The notes: generated by a model not told the origin, from the letters alone. A DNA stretch of 64,000 nt from Scopulibacillus darangshiensis (GCF_004341035.1 NZ_SLXK01000010.1:1-64000), one strand, 5' to 3'; shown: positions 52,547 through 61,745, counted from the stretch's first letter. Numbers and translations are program-made.

Positions 52547-53932
52547 ATGGTGGCTAATCTTTCTCAACAAGTTTCCGGGATTGATCAATTAGGTGAATGG
52601 GATAAAAAGTATTATCTTCACCCAACGACTGTTCCGAAAACATTTAGTGACAACGGTCCTAAGATCATTTTTACGGAAGGAAACGGCATCAGGGTAAAGG
52701 ATGCCAAAGGGGATACCTATATTGATGGGGTTTCCATGCTTTGGAATGTTAATTTAGGGCATGGTCAGAAGGAACTTGCTGATGCGGCGTATGAACAAAT
52801 GACGACACTTGCTTATGGCTCATCATTTTATGGCTATTCAAATGAACCCGCCATTCGCTTGGCAGAAAAGGTAGTTTCCATTGCTCCGGGTGATTTAAGT
52901 GCTATTTATTTTACATCAGGCGGTTCGGAATCGAACGACACGGCTTTCAAACTAGCAAGATTTTATTGGCACTTGAAAGGCCGAAAAGGGAAGAAAAAAA
53001 TCATCTCTATTACAAATAGCTACCATGGTGCGACCGTCGCAGCCGGAACGGCAACAGGCATTGATGCCTTTCACAACTTTGCAGGCTCAAGGGATATCGA
53101 CATTTTAAATGCAAAAGCCCATTTAACGAATTGTGAGCTAGGGGATAAGAGCGATCCAAATTACGAAGGGTGCATCCGCGATACCATTGAAAAGGAAGGA
53201 TCTGAAGCAATAGCTGCAGTTATTATGGAGCCTGTTCAAGGGGCAGGCGGCATTCATATTGCGCCGGACGGTTACCTAAAAGCGGTGAAAGATCTATGCG
53301 AGGAGAATGATATTCTCTTTATTATGGACGAAGTGATTTGTGGTTTTGGCCGTACCGGAAAAATATTCGGTTCAGATAATTGGGATATTGTACCTGATCT
53401 CATGAGCGTAGCCAAAGGGATTACAAGCGGATACTCTCAACTGGGCGGCGTCTTAATGAGTGAAGAAATTAGAAATACGCTGGTTCAATATGATCAAATT
53501 TTGGGCCATGGCTTTACCTATAGCGGTCATCCCACCGCTTGTGCTGTAGGTTTGAAAAACCTTGAAATTATTGAGCGTGACAAAATAGTTGAAAATGCGA
53601 AGAACATGGAAAAAGAACTGAAGAAGGGCTTTAAATACTTAGAAGACAATCATGCCAATGTCGCAAAATCCAGGGCGCTTGGCTTAATATCAGCCTTTGA
53701 ATTGCAGGCAGACCGTGATGCGGACCTACCCTTTGACAAATCAATCCGGGCTGCTGCTATCGTTGCTGAAGAGTGTTATAAACGTAAACTTATCTTGAGA
53801 ACAGCCGATTTTGAAGAAGGGAAAAATATTGTTGCGATCGCTCCTCCGCTTATCACCAAAAAGGAAGATGTAGAGGAGATTATTAATATCATAGATGATG
53901 CTGTTACAGCCTTTGAAAACAAACTGGAATAA
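52547..53932 (+). CDS. class III PLP-dependent aminotransferase
   Basis: This 461-residue enzyme of the omega/beta-alanine-pyruvate transaminase class has YFTSGGSESNDTAFKLAR (phosphate cup), SYHGAT, the cofactor aspartate D261 in IMDEVICGFGRTG and the Schiff-base lysine K290 in VAKGITSGY. It would move an amino group from an omega-amino acid or amine to a keto acid, giving a semialdehyde. The aldehyde dehydrogenase gene follows after 65 bases, so the pair converts an omega-amino compound to an acid. The ATG follows AGGAGG. Its strong promoter and operator are described separately. Confidence 0.9.
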   Translation: MVANLSQQVSGIDQLGEWDKKYYLHPTTVPKTFSDNGPKIIFTEGNGIRVKDAKGDTYIDGVSMLWNVNLGHGQKELADAAYEQMTTLAYGSSFYGYSNEPAIRLAEKVVSIAPGDLSAIYFTSGGSESNDTAFKLARFYWHLKGRKGKKKIISITNSYHGATVAAGTATGIDAFHNFAGSRDIDILNAKAHLTNCELGDKSDPNYEGCIRDTIEKEGSEAIAAVIMEPVQGAGGIHIAPDGYLKAVKDLCEENDILFIMDEVICGFGRTGKIFGSDNWDIVPDLMSVAKGITSGYSQLGGVLMSEEIRNTLVQYDQILGHGFTYSGHPTACAVGLKNLEIIERDKIVENAKNMEKELKKGFKYLEDNHANVAKSRALGLISAFELQADRDADLPFDKSIRAAAIVAEECYKRKLILRTADFEEGKNIVAIAPPLITKKEDVEEIINIIDDAVTAFENKLE

Positions 53933-53997
53933 ATATGCAGGCGGAAGGCATATTTGCTTTCTGCCGTGCAACCTTTATTTTGAATGGAGGGCTACTA

Positions 53998-55479
53998 TTG
54001 GCGGAACAAACATTGGGCCTGCAACCTAAGGTGACTGAGTTTTTAACCAGCAAGAAAGGTTTGTATATTAACGGTGAATTTGTCGAATCGGTTTCAGGCA
54101 GAACATTCAAAACCTATAACCCTGTGAACGGTGAAGTTTTGGCAACTGTTAGTGAGGCAATTGACGAGGATGTTAATAAGGCGGTTAATGCAGCAAGAAA
54201 AGCTTTCGATGACGGTCCTTGGCCGAAGATGGATGCGGCGGAAAGAGGACGATTATTGTACAAGCTAGCTGATCTAATCGAAGAACATAAAGAAGAGCTG
54301 GCCCAGCTGGATACGCTTGATAATGGCAAACCGATCACAGAAATGCGTATGGCTGATATTCCTCTTACCATTGACATGTTTCGGTATTATGCCGGCTGGA
54401 CAACCAAGATGACGGGCCAGACGATACCGGTCTCCGGACATTTTTTCAACTATACTCGCCATGAACCGGTAGGCGTCGTTGGTCAAATTATCCCCTGGAA
54501 TTTTCCGATAAATATGGTGTCTTGGAAGGCGGCGCCAGCTTTAGCTGCGGGTTGTACTGTGGTCCTGAAACCTGCAGAACAAACCCCGTTGTCCGCTCTT
54601 TACTTTGCAAAACTGGTTGAAGAAGCGGGATTTCCTAAGGGTGTTGTCAATATAATTACGGGTTTTGGAAAAACAGCGGGCGATGCGCTAGTGAAACATC
54701 CGGAGGTTAATAAAATTGCCTTTACCGGGTCCACTGCAGTTGGGAAACAAATTATGAAAGAAGCGGCGAATACGATGAAACGGGTATCGCTTGAGCTTGG
54801 AGGAAAGTCACCAAATATCATTCTCCCAGACGCTGATTTATCTAATGCGGCTCCCGGAGTGTTTTCGGGCATAATGGCGAATCAAGGTGAGATTTGCAGC
54901 GCTGGATCAAGAGTCTATGTACAGAAAAAGCATTTTGATCACGTCGTTTCTGAACTTGTTTCCTATGCAAAAAATGTGAAGCAAGGCAATGGATTAGATG
55001 AAGAGACGGAGATGGGGCCGCTTGTCTCAAAAGTGCAGAAGGATCGTGTTATGAATTACATTAATATAGGCAATGACGAGGGAGCGGAAATGTTAACAGG
55101 AGGAGGTTACTCTGAAAAGGGTTATTTTGTCGAGCCAACCGTTTTTACGAATGTGAATGATGGGATGCAAATCGCCCGGGAAGAAATTTTTGGCCCGGTG
55201 GTTGTTGTGATGCCCTACGATAGTTTGGATGAAGTCATCGAGAGGGCGAACAAATCCCCTTATGGCTTGGGAGCGGGTTTGTGGACAGAAAATCTCAAGA
55301 ATGCTCATTATGCTGCCAATCGTCTTAAAGCTGGAACAGTATGGGTGAACTGTTATGATGCACTTGATCCCGCCTCACCATTCGGCGGTTTCAAAGAATC
55401 CGGATTCGGCCGCGATATGGGGTCTTATGCCTTAGATAATTACACGGAAGTTAAAAGTGTCTGGATCAATTTGGAGTAG
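53998..55479 (+). CDS. NAD(P)-dependent aldehyde dehydrogenase
   Basis: This 493-residue enzyme of the ALDH superfamily has E266 in SLELGGKSPN, catalytic C300 in GEICSAGSR, cofactor motif FTGSTAVGK and the C-terminal FGGFKESGFGRD. It would oxidise the semialdehyde made by the preceding aminotransferase. The TTG at 53998 follows GGAGGG; the in-frame ATG at 53935 would add 21 unsupported residues. It is followed by an NhaC-type antiporter gene after 50 bases. Substrate size cannot be decided from motifs. Confidence 0.92.
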   Translation: MAEQTLGLQPKVTEFLTSKKGLYINGEFVESVSGRTFKTYNPVNGEVLATVSEAIDEDVNKAVNAARKAFDDGPWPKMDAAERGRLLYKLADLIEEHKEELAQLDTLDNGKPITEMRMADIPLTIDMFRYYAGWTTKMTGQTIPVSGHFFNYTRHEPVGVVGQIIPWNFPINMVSWKAAPALAAGCTVVLKPAEQTPLSALYFAKLVEEAGFPKGVVNIITGFGKTAGDALVKHPEVNKIAFTGSTAVGKQIMKEAANTMKRVSLELGGKSPNIILPDADLSNAAPGVFSGIMANQGEICSAGSRVYVQKKHFDHVVSELVSYAKNVKQGNGLDEETEMGPLVSKVQKDRVMNYINIGNDEGAEMLTGGGYSEKGYFVEPTVFTNVNDGMQIAREEIFGPVVVVMPYDSLDEVIERANKSPYGLGAGLWTENLKNAHYAANRLKAGTVWVNCYDALDPASPFGGFKESGFGRDMGSYALDNYTEVKSVWINLE

Positions 55480-55537
55480 TTTTCAGCATGAATCATCTCT
55501 CTCATGTGTGACTTAAACTAATCAGGGAGTGAAGCGA

Positions 55538-56995
55538 GTGAATCAGGAAAGAGGACGGCAAGAGGGGGGAATTCCGCCTATTTGGCTGGCTTTGATACCA
55601 ATTGTGTTTATGGCTATTTCCCTTGTGATTGGGATTGGTGTTTACGGGACCGCTCCCCACGTTCCACTGTTATTAAGTACTGTCGTCGCGGTGATTGTTG
55701 CTCTAACACTTGGCCATTCATGGAAATCGATAGAAGAGAGCATGGTTAGGACAATCAGTGTATCACTGAAGGCTATCCTTATATTGATAATAATAGGGAG
55801 CTTTATCGGGGTGTGGATGGCAGGCGGTATTGTTCCTTCAATGATCTATTACGGACTCGAGATATTGTCGCCGACTTATTACTTGCTGACGGCCTGTGTT
55901 ATTTCTATTATCGTCAGCATGGCCGGAAATTCATGGTTTGCAGCCGGCACAATCGGCGTTGCACTTATGGCAATTGGAGAAGGTTTGGGGCTTCCGTTAC
56001 CAATGGTTGCCGGTTCGGTTATCTCCGGCGTCTATTTTGGCGATAAGTGCAGTCCGTTATCAGATGTGACCAATTTTACATCTGCAGTCGTGCGCGTCGA
56101 TTTATTTGAGCATATCCGAAATCTTATGAACACAACGATCCCTACAATTATCATTTCTCTTATTATATATACAGTTCTTGGGTTTAAATTTAGTGGGGCA
56201 GGTTCAGATTTGTCACAGGTTGACATCATTAAACAAACACTTTCCGAACAATTTATTATATCACCGTGGTTGCTGCTTCCATTACTTTTTATTGTTTTAA
56301 TATTCATACTTAAGATACCGGCTATCCCTGGCTTGATGATCGGAGTTATTATCGGTGTATTCTGCGCTGTTTTCATCCAAGGTGTCCCACTGGGTGATGT
56401 TATAACTTCTATGAACGAAGGGTTCACAGCCAAAACTGGCAATGACATTACTGATCAACTTTTAAACCAAGGCGGCATTCAAGATATGGCTTATGTGATT
56501 ACCCTCATTATAATTGCTTTATCATTTGGGGCGACTCTTGAAAAGGCAAAAATTATGGAGGCTATCCTCGGGGGGCTGCTTCGCCGAATAAAACGGACAG
56601 GAAGCTTAATCGCTGCTACCGCTGTGACGTGTTATACCTCTAATGCGGTAGGGTGTGACCAATTTATGTCCGTAATTATCCCGGGGCGCTTGTATTTGGA
56701 TGAATACAAGAAACGGGGGCTGCACCCAAAACTGCTCGGCCGCACACTGGAAGATTGCGGAACGGTCATGGCCAACTTGATTCCTTGGACGACAGGCGGT
56801 ATTTTCATGGCCTCAGTCCTTGGTGTTTCTCCTGTCGATTACGCTCCGTATGCATTCTTTTGCTATATCAGTTCAATCGTAGCTATCATTTACGGTTATT
56901 TCAATATTAAAATTAACCGTTTGCCAGTACAAGAAAAAACGGAAGAAGGCGGCAAAAGTGAACATACACATGGATCTGGTGTGCCAATCGATTAA
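55538..56995 (+). CDS. NhaC-family Na+/H+ antiporter-type transporter
   Basis: This protein of about 485 residues and 11-12 helices has family segments AGGIVPSMIYYGLEIL, SMAGNSWFAAGTIGVALMAIG, SGVYFGDKCSPLSDVTNFTS and CYTSNAVGCDQFMSVIIPG. Members include Na+/H+ and malate-Na+/lactate antiporters (NhaC, MleN). Between catabolic genes it may exchange a substrate or product for sodium or protons. The GTG at 55538 is 8 bases from GGGAG; GTG 55529 overlaps the site. Its histidine-glycine tail is unremarkable. Confidence 0.85.
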   Translation: MNQERGRQEGGIPPIWLALIPIVFMAISLVIGIGVYGTAPHVPLLLSTVVAVIVALTLGHSWKSIEESMVRTISVSLKAILILIIIGSFIGVWMAGGIVPSMIYYGLEILSPTYYLLTACVISIIVSMAGNSWFAAGTIGVALMAIGEGLGLPLPMVAGSVISGVYFGDKCSPLSDVTNFTSAVVRVDLFEHIRNLMNTTIPTIIISLIIYTVLGFKFSGAGSDLSQVDIIKQTLSEQFIISPWLLLPLLFIVLIFILKIPAIPGLMIGVIIGVFCAVFIQGVPLGDVITSMNEGFTAKTGNDITDQLLNQGGIQDMAYVITLIIIALSFGATLEKAKIMEAILGGLLRRIKRTGSLIAATAVTCYTSNAVGCDQFMSVIIPGRLYLDEYKKRGLHPKLLGRTLEDCGTVMANLIPWTTGGIFMASVLGVSPVDYAPYAFFCYISSIVAIIYGYFNIKINRLPVQEKTEEGGKSEHTHGSGVPID

Positions 56996-57030
56996 ATAAA
57001 CGCTTAGGCCAATTATCTAAAAATTTAGTA

Positions 57031-57097
57031 TTGACATACATTTTGTTATTGTGTAAGATCCTATTAAGGGAATAATAAAGGACACATTCCTAAATTA
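57031..57097 (+). promoter_or_regulatory. sigma-A promoter and candidate operator of the reductase-regulator gene
   Basis: TTGACA (57031-57036), 17 bases, TAAGAT (57054-57059), then TAAGGGAATAATAAAGGA and ATTCCTAAATTA (57065-57097), aligned with the element at 52496 in both sequence and distance from the -10. Here the right arm is weaker. Confidence 0.7.
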
Positions 57098-57122
57098 ATT
57101 AATGATGAGAGGAGAGATCTTT

Positions 57123-58301
57123 ATGAAAACCGACACGGCAAAAGCAAGTTCCAACGGACATCGCCTAGTCGACAGTGATTTGTTCAGGGATGTTATTGGT
57201 CATTTTGCCAGCGGTGTGACGGTCATCACTACAAGGCAGAATGAAAATAACTTTGGGATTACTGCCAGTGCGGTCACATCCCTTTCTGTTGATCCGCCGA
57301 TGCTGCTTGTATGCGCTAATAAAAAGACAGGCACATGCCAAGCGATTTCGGCTTCAAAGACCTTCGGTGTAAACATCCTTCATGAAGATCAAGGCGACTT
57401 GGCATTGCAGTTTGCCAAGCCAAATACAGATAAGTTCAAAGATACACCGATCTCATATGGGGAACTTGGGGAGCCGTTGTTGAAGGATGTCCTAGCGAAT
57501 CTCGAGTGCCGTGTTGTAGAGGAAGTGACAGGCGGCACCCATTCTGTCTTTCTAGCCGAGGTGCAAAACGCACGGGTTGAAAAGGGCATGCCGCTGACTT
57601 ATTTCCGAGGCAAGTTTGGTCACTTTAAAGAGGCGAATGACGAGAGGGTTTATAGGCAGATTCGCAAGTTAATCTTGACGCGTGATTTTAAGGCGGATCA
57701 AATGTTAGACCTCGAGGAACTTGCTTACCAGCTTGATGTGCCCCGTCAAGCCGTCTATTACGCGATGACGCGATTGGAAACAGAAGGCCTAGTAAATCGG
57801 GAAGAAGAGGACCATTACATCGTCACACCTTTAGATGCGGGAACGCTTAATGATGCCTTGGATACCCGATGTGCTTTGGAAGTCGCGGCAGTCGAACAAA
57901 CAGCAAACCGGCTTTCAGACAAAGAACTGACGGAGTTGCAAAAGCGTCTGCAGGCAACTTTGTTTCAGGCAAACGAGAACCCGAAAACGGACCTCTACAT
58001 AGAGGCGAATACGGCATTTCACGATTATACAGTTGCAGTAACCAAGAACCCGACATTGCTCGATGCTTACCGCCGAGTCACAGCTGAAGCCGTGATGTCA
58101 AGTGCCTTGCGTGCGGCGCTTGAAGCAGGCGACGAGATGGCTCAGAAAGAGCTTGCACTTCTAGCTCGGGATCACATTGCGCTGACAGAAGCTTTTGAAG
58201 CGGGAGATGTCAAAGAGGCCAAACAAGTGATTCTCCAGCATACCGCAAATGCCAAGCGTCTTGGACGCTATTTGATCGATAGTGCTGGAGGCAAAATTTG
58301 A
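57123..58301 (+). CDS. flavin reductase fused to GntR/FCD transcription factor
   Basis: The 392-residue protein has two parts. Residues 15-170 are an HpaC/RutF-type flavin reductase (FRDVIGHFASGVTVITTR, ITASAVTSLSVDPPMLLVCA, GGTHSVFLAEV). Residues 175-235 form a GntR winged helix (IRKLILTRDFKADQ, LDVPRQAVYYAMTRLETEGL). Residues 240-385 are an FCD ligand domain that keeps three metal-binding histidines (H300, H351, H373). The first part would supply FADH2 to the HpaB-type oxygenase encoded next. The second could repress the operon until substrate binds. The ATG at 57123 follows GAGGAG; ATG 57102 is less well placed. The two functions in one chain are unusual. Confidence 0.9.
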   Translation: MKTDTAKASSNGHRLVDSDLFRDVIGHFASGVTVITTRQNENNFGITASAVTSLSVDPPMLLVCANKKTGTCQAISASKTFGVNILHEDQGDLALQFAKPNTDKFKDTPISYGELGEPLLKDVLANLECRVVEEVTGGTHSVFLAEVQNARVEKGMPLTYFRGKFGHFKEANDERVYRQIRKLILTRDFKADQMLDLEELAYQLDVPRQAVYYAMTRLETEGLVNREEEDHYIVTPLDAGTLNDALDTRCALEVAAVEQTANRLSDKELTELQKRLQATLFQANENPKTDLYIEANTAFHDYTVAVTKNPTLLDAYRRVTAEAVMSSALRAALEAGDEMAQKELALLARDHIALTEAFEAGDVKEAKQVILQHTANAKRLGRYLIDSAGGKI

Positions 58302-58335
58302 TCGATTCCAACCAATCGGATAAGGAGGAAACAAC

Positions 58336-59787
58336 ATGACACTTATGACTGGCCAAGAATACCGCCAATCATTGAACGATGGACGTGAGGTTTACATTGA
58401 TGGTGAGAAGGTTAGGAATGTAGCAGACCATCCGGCTTTTAAACCAATTATTGATGTCAAGGCCCGTATGTATGATATGAGCCATGAGGAGCGCTACGCT
58501 GACGTATGCACCGCCACATTGCCAGATGGTGACGCAATCTGCCGCGCCTACCAATTGCCGAAAAAAAAGGAAGATCTGACTGCTATCAGGCGTTATGTCG
58601 AGACAGTGTTGGATGATTTAGGCGGGGTTGTCTACAGGGTGGGGGATGAAACAATCGGTGAGATGTGGTCCCTCTACGATGCTCAAGATAAATTAAACGA
58701 GATTGATCCAACTTACGCGGATAACATCAGACATCATGTTGACCGGGTCGCGAGGAGGGATTTATTCCATGTATCGGCCAACACCGACCCTAAGGGTGAT
58801 CGCAGTAAACTTATCGAAGGCAAAGACGGGGGAACACTGCTTCACGTCGCCTCCGAAAATGACAAAGGGATCGTTGTGCGAGGGGCTAAATTTGAAACAG
58901 CTGCGGCTTACGCCCACCAAGCATTTGTTAAGCCGACGATCTCAAATTGGACGAATGAAAAGATGGATCCCTTCGCCTGCGGATTCATCTGTGATATGGG
59001 GTCTCCTGGATTAAAGCACATTTGCCGTTCTTCTTTAGGTAAAGGAAGAGATCCAGAAAATTATCCAATGTCCACACAATTTGATGAACTGGATACACTT
59101 CTTGTCTTTGATGATGTCCTAATCCCGTGGGAAAATGTGCTGTTTCATCGGTCCATCGAATCAGCGCAGTACATTCGCAACACACTGCATCGCTACTCTG
59201 CATTTAATTATGTTTTGCGCCTTCTAAGACGGGCGGATCTATTGATAGGGACAGCTTTATTGAATGTTGAGCAGACTGGCCTGACAAAAATCCCGGCTGT
59301 AAAGGAGAAACTTGCCCAGTTAATTAGCTACCGTGAGGGGATTAACGCTCATTTAACGGCAGCCGTGGCTGAGGCCGAGAAGAGCCCAGGCGGTTTAATG
59401 ATGCCAAACCAATCGCTATTGTATACAGGGCGTATCTATGCTCTGTCAAACTTCCCGGCGATGGCCCATCTAACCCGCGAATTGGTCGGCGGTCAGCTGG
59501 CAATTAGCCCGGATGCAGAGACGGTGGCGGATCCGAAAGTCAAAGACTATATAGACAAGTATTATTCAGTTGGGGGATGGCGTTCCGAAGACCGGACCAA
59601 ACTGCTATACTTCGCCCGCGACTTACTTAATTCATCTTATGCAGGACATAAGATCACCTTTGAACTTTTTGCTCAAAGCCCGCCATTCGCTCAATACTTA
59701 GCAGCATACAATAGTTTTGATCTCGAACAGGTTCGGGAGAAGGTACGCAAGGCGGCGAAGCTTACACAGGAGGTTGTTAACGGATAA
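58336..59787 (+). CDS. HpaB/PvcC-type FADH2-dependent monooxygenase, oxygenase component
   Basis: This 483-residue enzyme of the 4-hydroxyphenylacetate 3-monooxygenase family shares the acyl-CoA-dehydrogenase-like fold. Landmarks are MTGQEYRQSLNDGREVYIDGE at the start and HVSANTDPKGDRSK. KDGGTLLHVASENDKGIVVRGAKFE follows, with FVKPT-S-NW, FDDVLIPWENVLFHR and the C-terminal GHKITFELFAQSPPFAQYLAAYNSF. Related enzymes hydroxylate phenols, but members also act on non-phenolic ring compounds. It follows the reductase-regulator gene by 34 bases with AAGGAGG. No ring-cleavage dioxygenase is within the window, so the substrate is open. Confidence 0.88.
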   Translation: MTLMTGQEYRQSLNDGREVYIDGEKVRNVADHPAFKPIIDVKARMYDMSHEERYADVCTATLPDGDAICRAYQLPKKKEDLTAIRRYVETVLDDLGGVVYRVGDETIGEMWSLYDAQDKLNEIDPTYADNIRHHVDRVARRDLFHVSANTDPKGDRSKLIEGKDGGTLLHVASENDKGIVVRGAKFETAAAYAHQAFVKPTISNWTNEKMDPFACGFICDMGSPGLKHICRSSLGKGRDPENYPMSTQFDELDTLLVFDDVLIPWENVLFHRSIESAQYIRNTLHRYSAFNYVLRLLRRADLLIGTALLNVEQTGLTKIPAVKEKLAQLISYREGINAHLTAAVAEAEKSPGGLMMPNQSLLYTGRIYALSNFPAMAHLTRELVGGQLAISPDAETVADPKVKDYIDKYYSVGGWRSEDRTKLLYFARDLLNSSYAGHKITFELFAQSPPFAQYLAAYNSFDLEQVREKVRKAAKLTQEVVNG

Positions 59788-59799
59788 GGAGTGGTCGAT

Positions 59800-60330
59800 G
59801 TGCAAGTGCATTCTGTAGAAAGTTTGAGTCTTCCCTCATCGATACTTACTATCGGAGCGCTGGATGGTGTTCACTTGGGTCACCAATCATTAATCCATCA
59901 TGCAAAAAGAAGGGCAAATGAATTCGGGGTGCCTTTAGTGGTATATACATTCGATCCTCCGCCAAAGGTCTATTTTCAACACTCAATACTTCTGTCACCC
60001 CTTCCAGAAAAGATCAGAAGACTAAGGTTACTCGGCGCGGATCATGTTGTCATTGCACCATTTGACACTAACTTTGCCACAATAGGCACGCATGCCTTTC
60101 TTGACGAACTCTCGCATTTGAACCCGTTAGAAATTTGGGAAGGCTCCGATTTTCGATTTGGAAGTAACCGGGACGGTGATTTAAATACTTTACGAAAGCA
60201 TTTTGAAGTCCATGTTTTGGACCCTATACGATGTCAGTCAGGCAAGATTATTTCTTCTAGCAGAATCCGCAGCTGTTTGATGCAAGGGGAGAAAAAGCAA
60301 GCTGAACAGCTCTTAGGCTGGCCAATATAG
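59800..60330 (+). CDS. FMN adenylyltransferase (FAD synthetase) domain protein lacking riboflavin kinase
   Basis: This protein of about 176 residues is equivalent to the N-terminal half of RibF. It has the nucleotidyl-transferase motif GALDGVHLGHQSLI (GxFDGxHxGH type), TFDPPPKVYF, FGSNRDGDL and SSSRIRSCLMQGEKKQAEQLLGWP. The C-terminal riboflavin kinase domain is absent. It would convert FMN to FAD for the HpaB-type oxygenase encoded 12 bases upstream. The GTG at 59800 is 8 bases from AAGGAG; GTG 59791 is too close. Such stand-alone enzymes occur beside some HpaB genes in Bacillales. Confidence 0.85.
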   Translation: MQVHSVESLSLPSSILTIGALDGVHLGHQSLIHHAKRRANEFGVPLVVYTFDPPPKVYFQHSILLSPLPEKIRRLRLLGADHVVIAPFDTNFATIGTHAFLDELSHLNPLEIWEGSDFRFGSNRDGDLNTLRKHFEVHVLDPIRCQSGKIISSSRIRSCLMQGEKKQAEQLLGWPI

Positions 60331-60380
60331 GGCAGACGTTCACCTTAAAATTTGATATGTAAAATAGGAGGCATTTACCA

Positions 60381-60818
60381 ATGCAAATTAAAAGATTTCG
60401 GAAATTTGAGACTAAGAATTTTTATCCATCCGATTTGGGCGAAGCGGAGCATCATATAAAAAACGAGCTTAGCATGGCGGTCCGGGCTGGTAACCGGATA
60501 TTCCTAAGAGGACAAACAGGTTTTGATCTTGAAGGCAACTTTCATGGGAAAGGAGATGTCGCGAAACAAACCGACATGGCCTGCAGGTGTGTCAAACAGT
60601 TGCTTGAAGAAGCCGGGGGTTCCGTGAACGATATTTGTAAAATGACGGTGTATTTAACTGACCGCTCCTATCGCAGCAGCGCATATGCCGTAATAGCAGA
60701 GCATTTTCGCGGTGTCTATCCATGCAGCACGGGTTTGGTTGTAAATGGCTTGGCTATGCCGGAAATGCTGATGGAAATTGATGTTGAAGCAATTGTCAGC
60801 AACCGGATCAATGACTAA
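60381..60818 (+). CDS. RidA (YjgF/YER057c) family protein
   Basis: This 145-residue trimer-forming Rid protein has AVRAGNRIFLRGQTGFDLEG, TDMACRCVKQLLEEAGGSVNDI and KMTVYLTDRSYR. The usual catalytic arginine position near residue 105-110 is occupied within the TDRSYRSS stretch and the PCSTGLVVNGLAMPEMLMEIDVEA segment. Whether R107-type contacts are kept needs an alignment. In catabolic operons such proteins (compare RutC) deaminate enamines or imines released by an oxygenase or lyase. It follows the FAD-synthetase gene by 50 bases with AGGAGG. Confidence 0.88.
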   Translation: MQIKRFRKFETKNFYPSDLGEAEHHIKNELSMAVRAGNRIFLRGQTGFDLEGNFHGKGDVAKQTDMACRCVKQLLEEAGGSVNDICKMTVYLTDRSYRSSAYAVIAEHFRGVYPCSTGLVVNGLAMPEMLMEIDVEAIVSNRIND

Positions 60819-60836
60819 TAAAGTGGAGGAATTTAA

Positions 60837-61523
60837 ATGAATGTAACGAGCACATTTTCAGTAGCGGGACGCTGTTCGTCAACAGGGTCTTTAGGAGCGA
60901 TTGTTACATCCAGCAGCCCGGCTGTCGGGGCGCGCTGTCTAAGCGTCAAGGGGAAGTCCGGTGTCATCCTCTCGCAAAATGTGACTGACCCGAGATTAGC
61001 AAGTGTTGGCTACTCTGCCCTAGAGCAAGGTTATGATGCTAAGGGAGCTATAAGGTCAATGACGAATGCCACTCCTTTTCCAGAATATCGGCAATTGGCA
61101 GTCGTAGACGGCAAAGGCAAATCGGATGTTTTCACCGGGGAACAGGCATTGGGTGTCCACGGTGAATATTGTTCAGATAATGTTGTCTCCATTGGCAATC
61201 TATTAAGTGACGCAACGATACCGGAGGCAATGGGAGAGCATTTCATAGACAATGGGAATTTATCTTTGCCAGAACGTCTGATTTCAGCTATTGAGGTTGG
61301 ATTTATGATGGGAGGGGAACTAGATCAAGAGCATTCCATAGGCCTGATTGTTTACACCTATGACAATTTTCCTTACGTTGATCTTCGTATAGATTACAGT
61401 GATGATCCTCTTCGCGACCTTAAACAATTATGGGAAATTTATGGTCCGCAAGCAGAAGATTATAGGGTTAGGGCGCTTGAACCGGAACGGGCCCCTTCTT
61501 ACAACGTTAAAGGCGATGAGTAG
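60837..61523 (+). CDS. DUF1028 family protein (Ntn-hydrolase fold)
   Basis: This 228-residue protein has the DUF1028 start TFSVAGRCSSTGSLGAIVTSS, then AVGARCLSVKGKSGVILSQN and GEYCSDNVVSIGNLL. DUF1028 adopts an Ntn-hydrolase fold and often lies beside RidA and M20 carbamoylase genes, as here (RidA 18 bases upstream; carbamoylase-like gene two genes on). A threonine or serine exposed by processing could act as nucleophile, but that has not been shown to my knowledge. The function is unknown. Confidence 0.82.
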   Translation: MNVTSTFSVAGRCSSTGSLGAIVTSSSPAVGARCLSVKGKSGVILSQNVTDPRLASVGYSALEQGYDAKGAIRSMTNATPFPEYRQLAVVDGKGKSDVFTGEQALGVHGEYCSDNVVSIGNLLSDATIPEAMGEHFIDNGNLSLPERLISAIEVGFMMGGELDQEHSIGLIVYTYDNFPYVDLRIDYSDDPLRDLKQLWEIYGPQAEDYRVRALEPERAPSYNVKGDE

Positions 61524-61594
61524 TCTTATTCAAAAGATGACGTGAAAACATTTATTAAGCAACAATGTCTTGTATATTGATCTTCTACTACTAT

Positions 61595-61668
61595 AAAATC
61601 TCCGTGGAGCACGATGTCAAAATGGCGATCAATGGCGTCTGTACATAATTCCATTTGGAGATTTTTTT
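61595..61668 (+). terminator. weak terminator-like structure after the DUF1028 gene
   Basis: AAAATCTCC (61595-61603) and GGAGATTTT (61657-61665) can pair, with TGGA/TCCA supporting, followed by T residues. The loop is large (about 45 bases), so the call is tentative. No other gene is evident in 61524-61745. Confidence 0.4.
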
Positions 61669-61745
61669 TATTAAACCATCCCAGCAGTCATTTAAAGTGA
61701 CATCTATATCCGTTATCGGAAAAAAAGCGATAGGAAGGTGAAATC

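Noticed and set aside
58336-59787. Firm assignment as 4-hydroxyphenylacetate 3-monooxygenase
   Set aside because: The family match is strong, but no homoprotocatechuate genes are in the window and the neighbours point to nitrogen chemistry.
61524-61745. T-box or riboswitch before the amino-acid permease
   Set aside because: A terminator-like pairing exists, but no T-box sequence or conserved aptamer element is visible.
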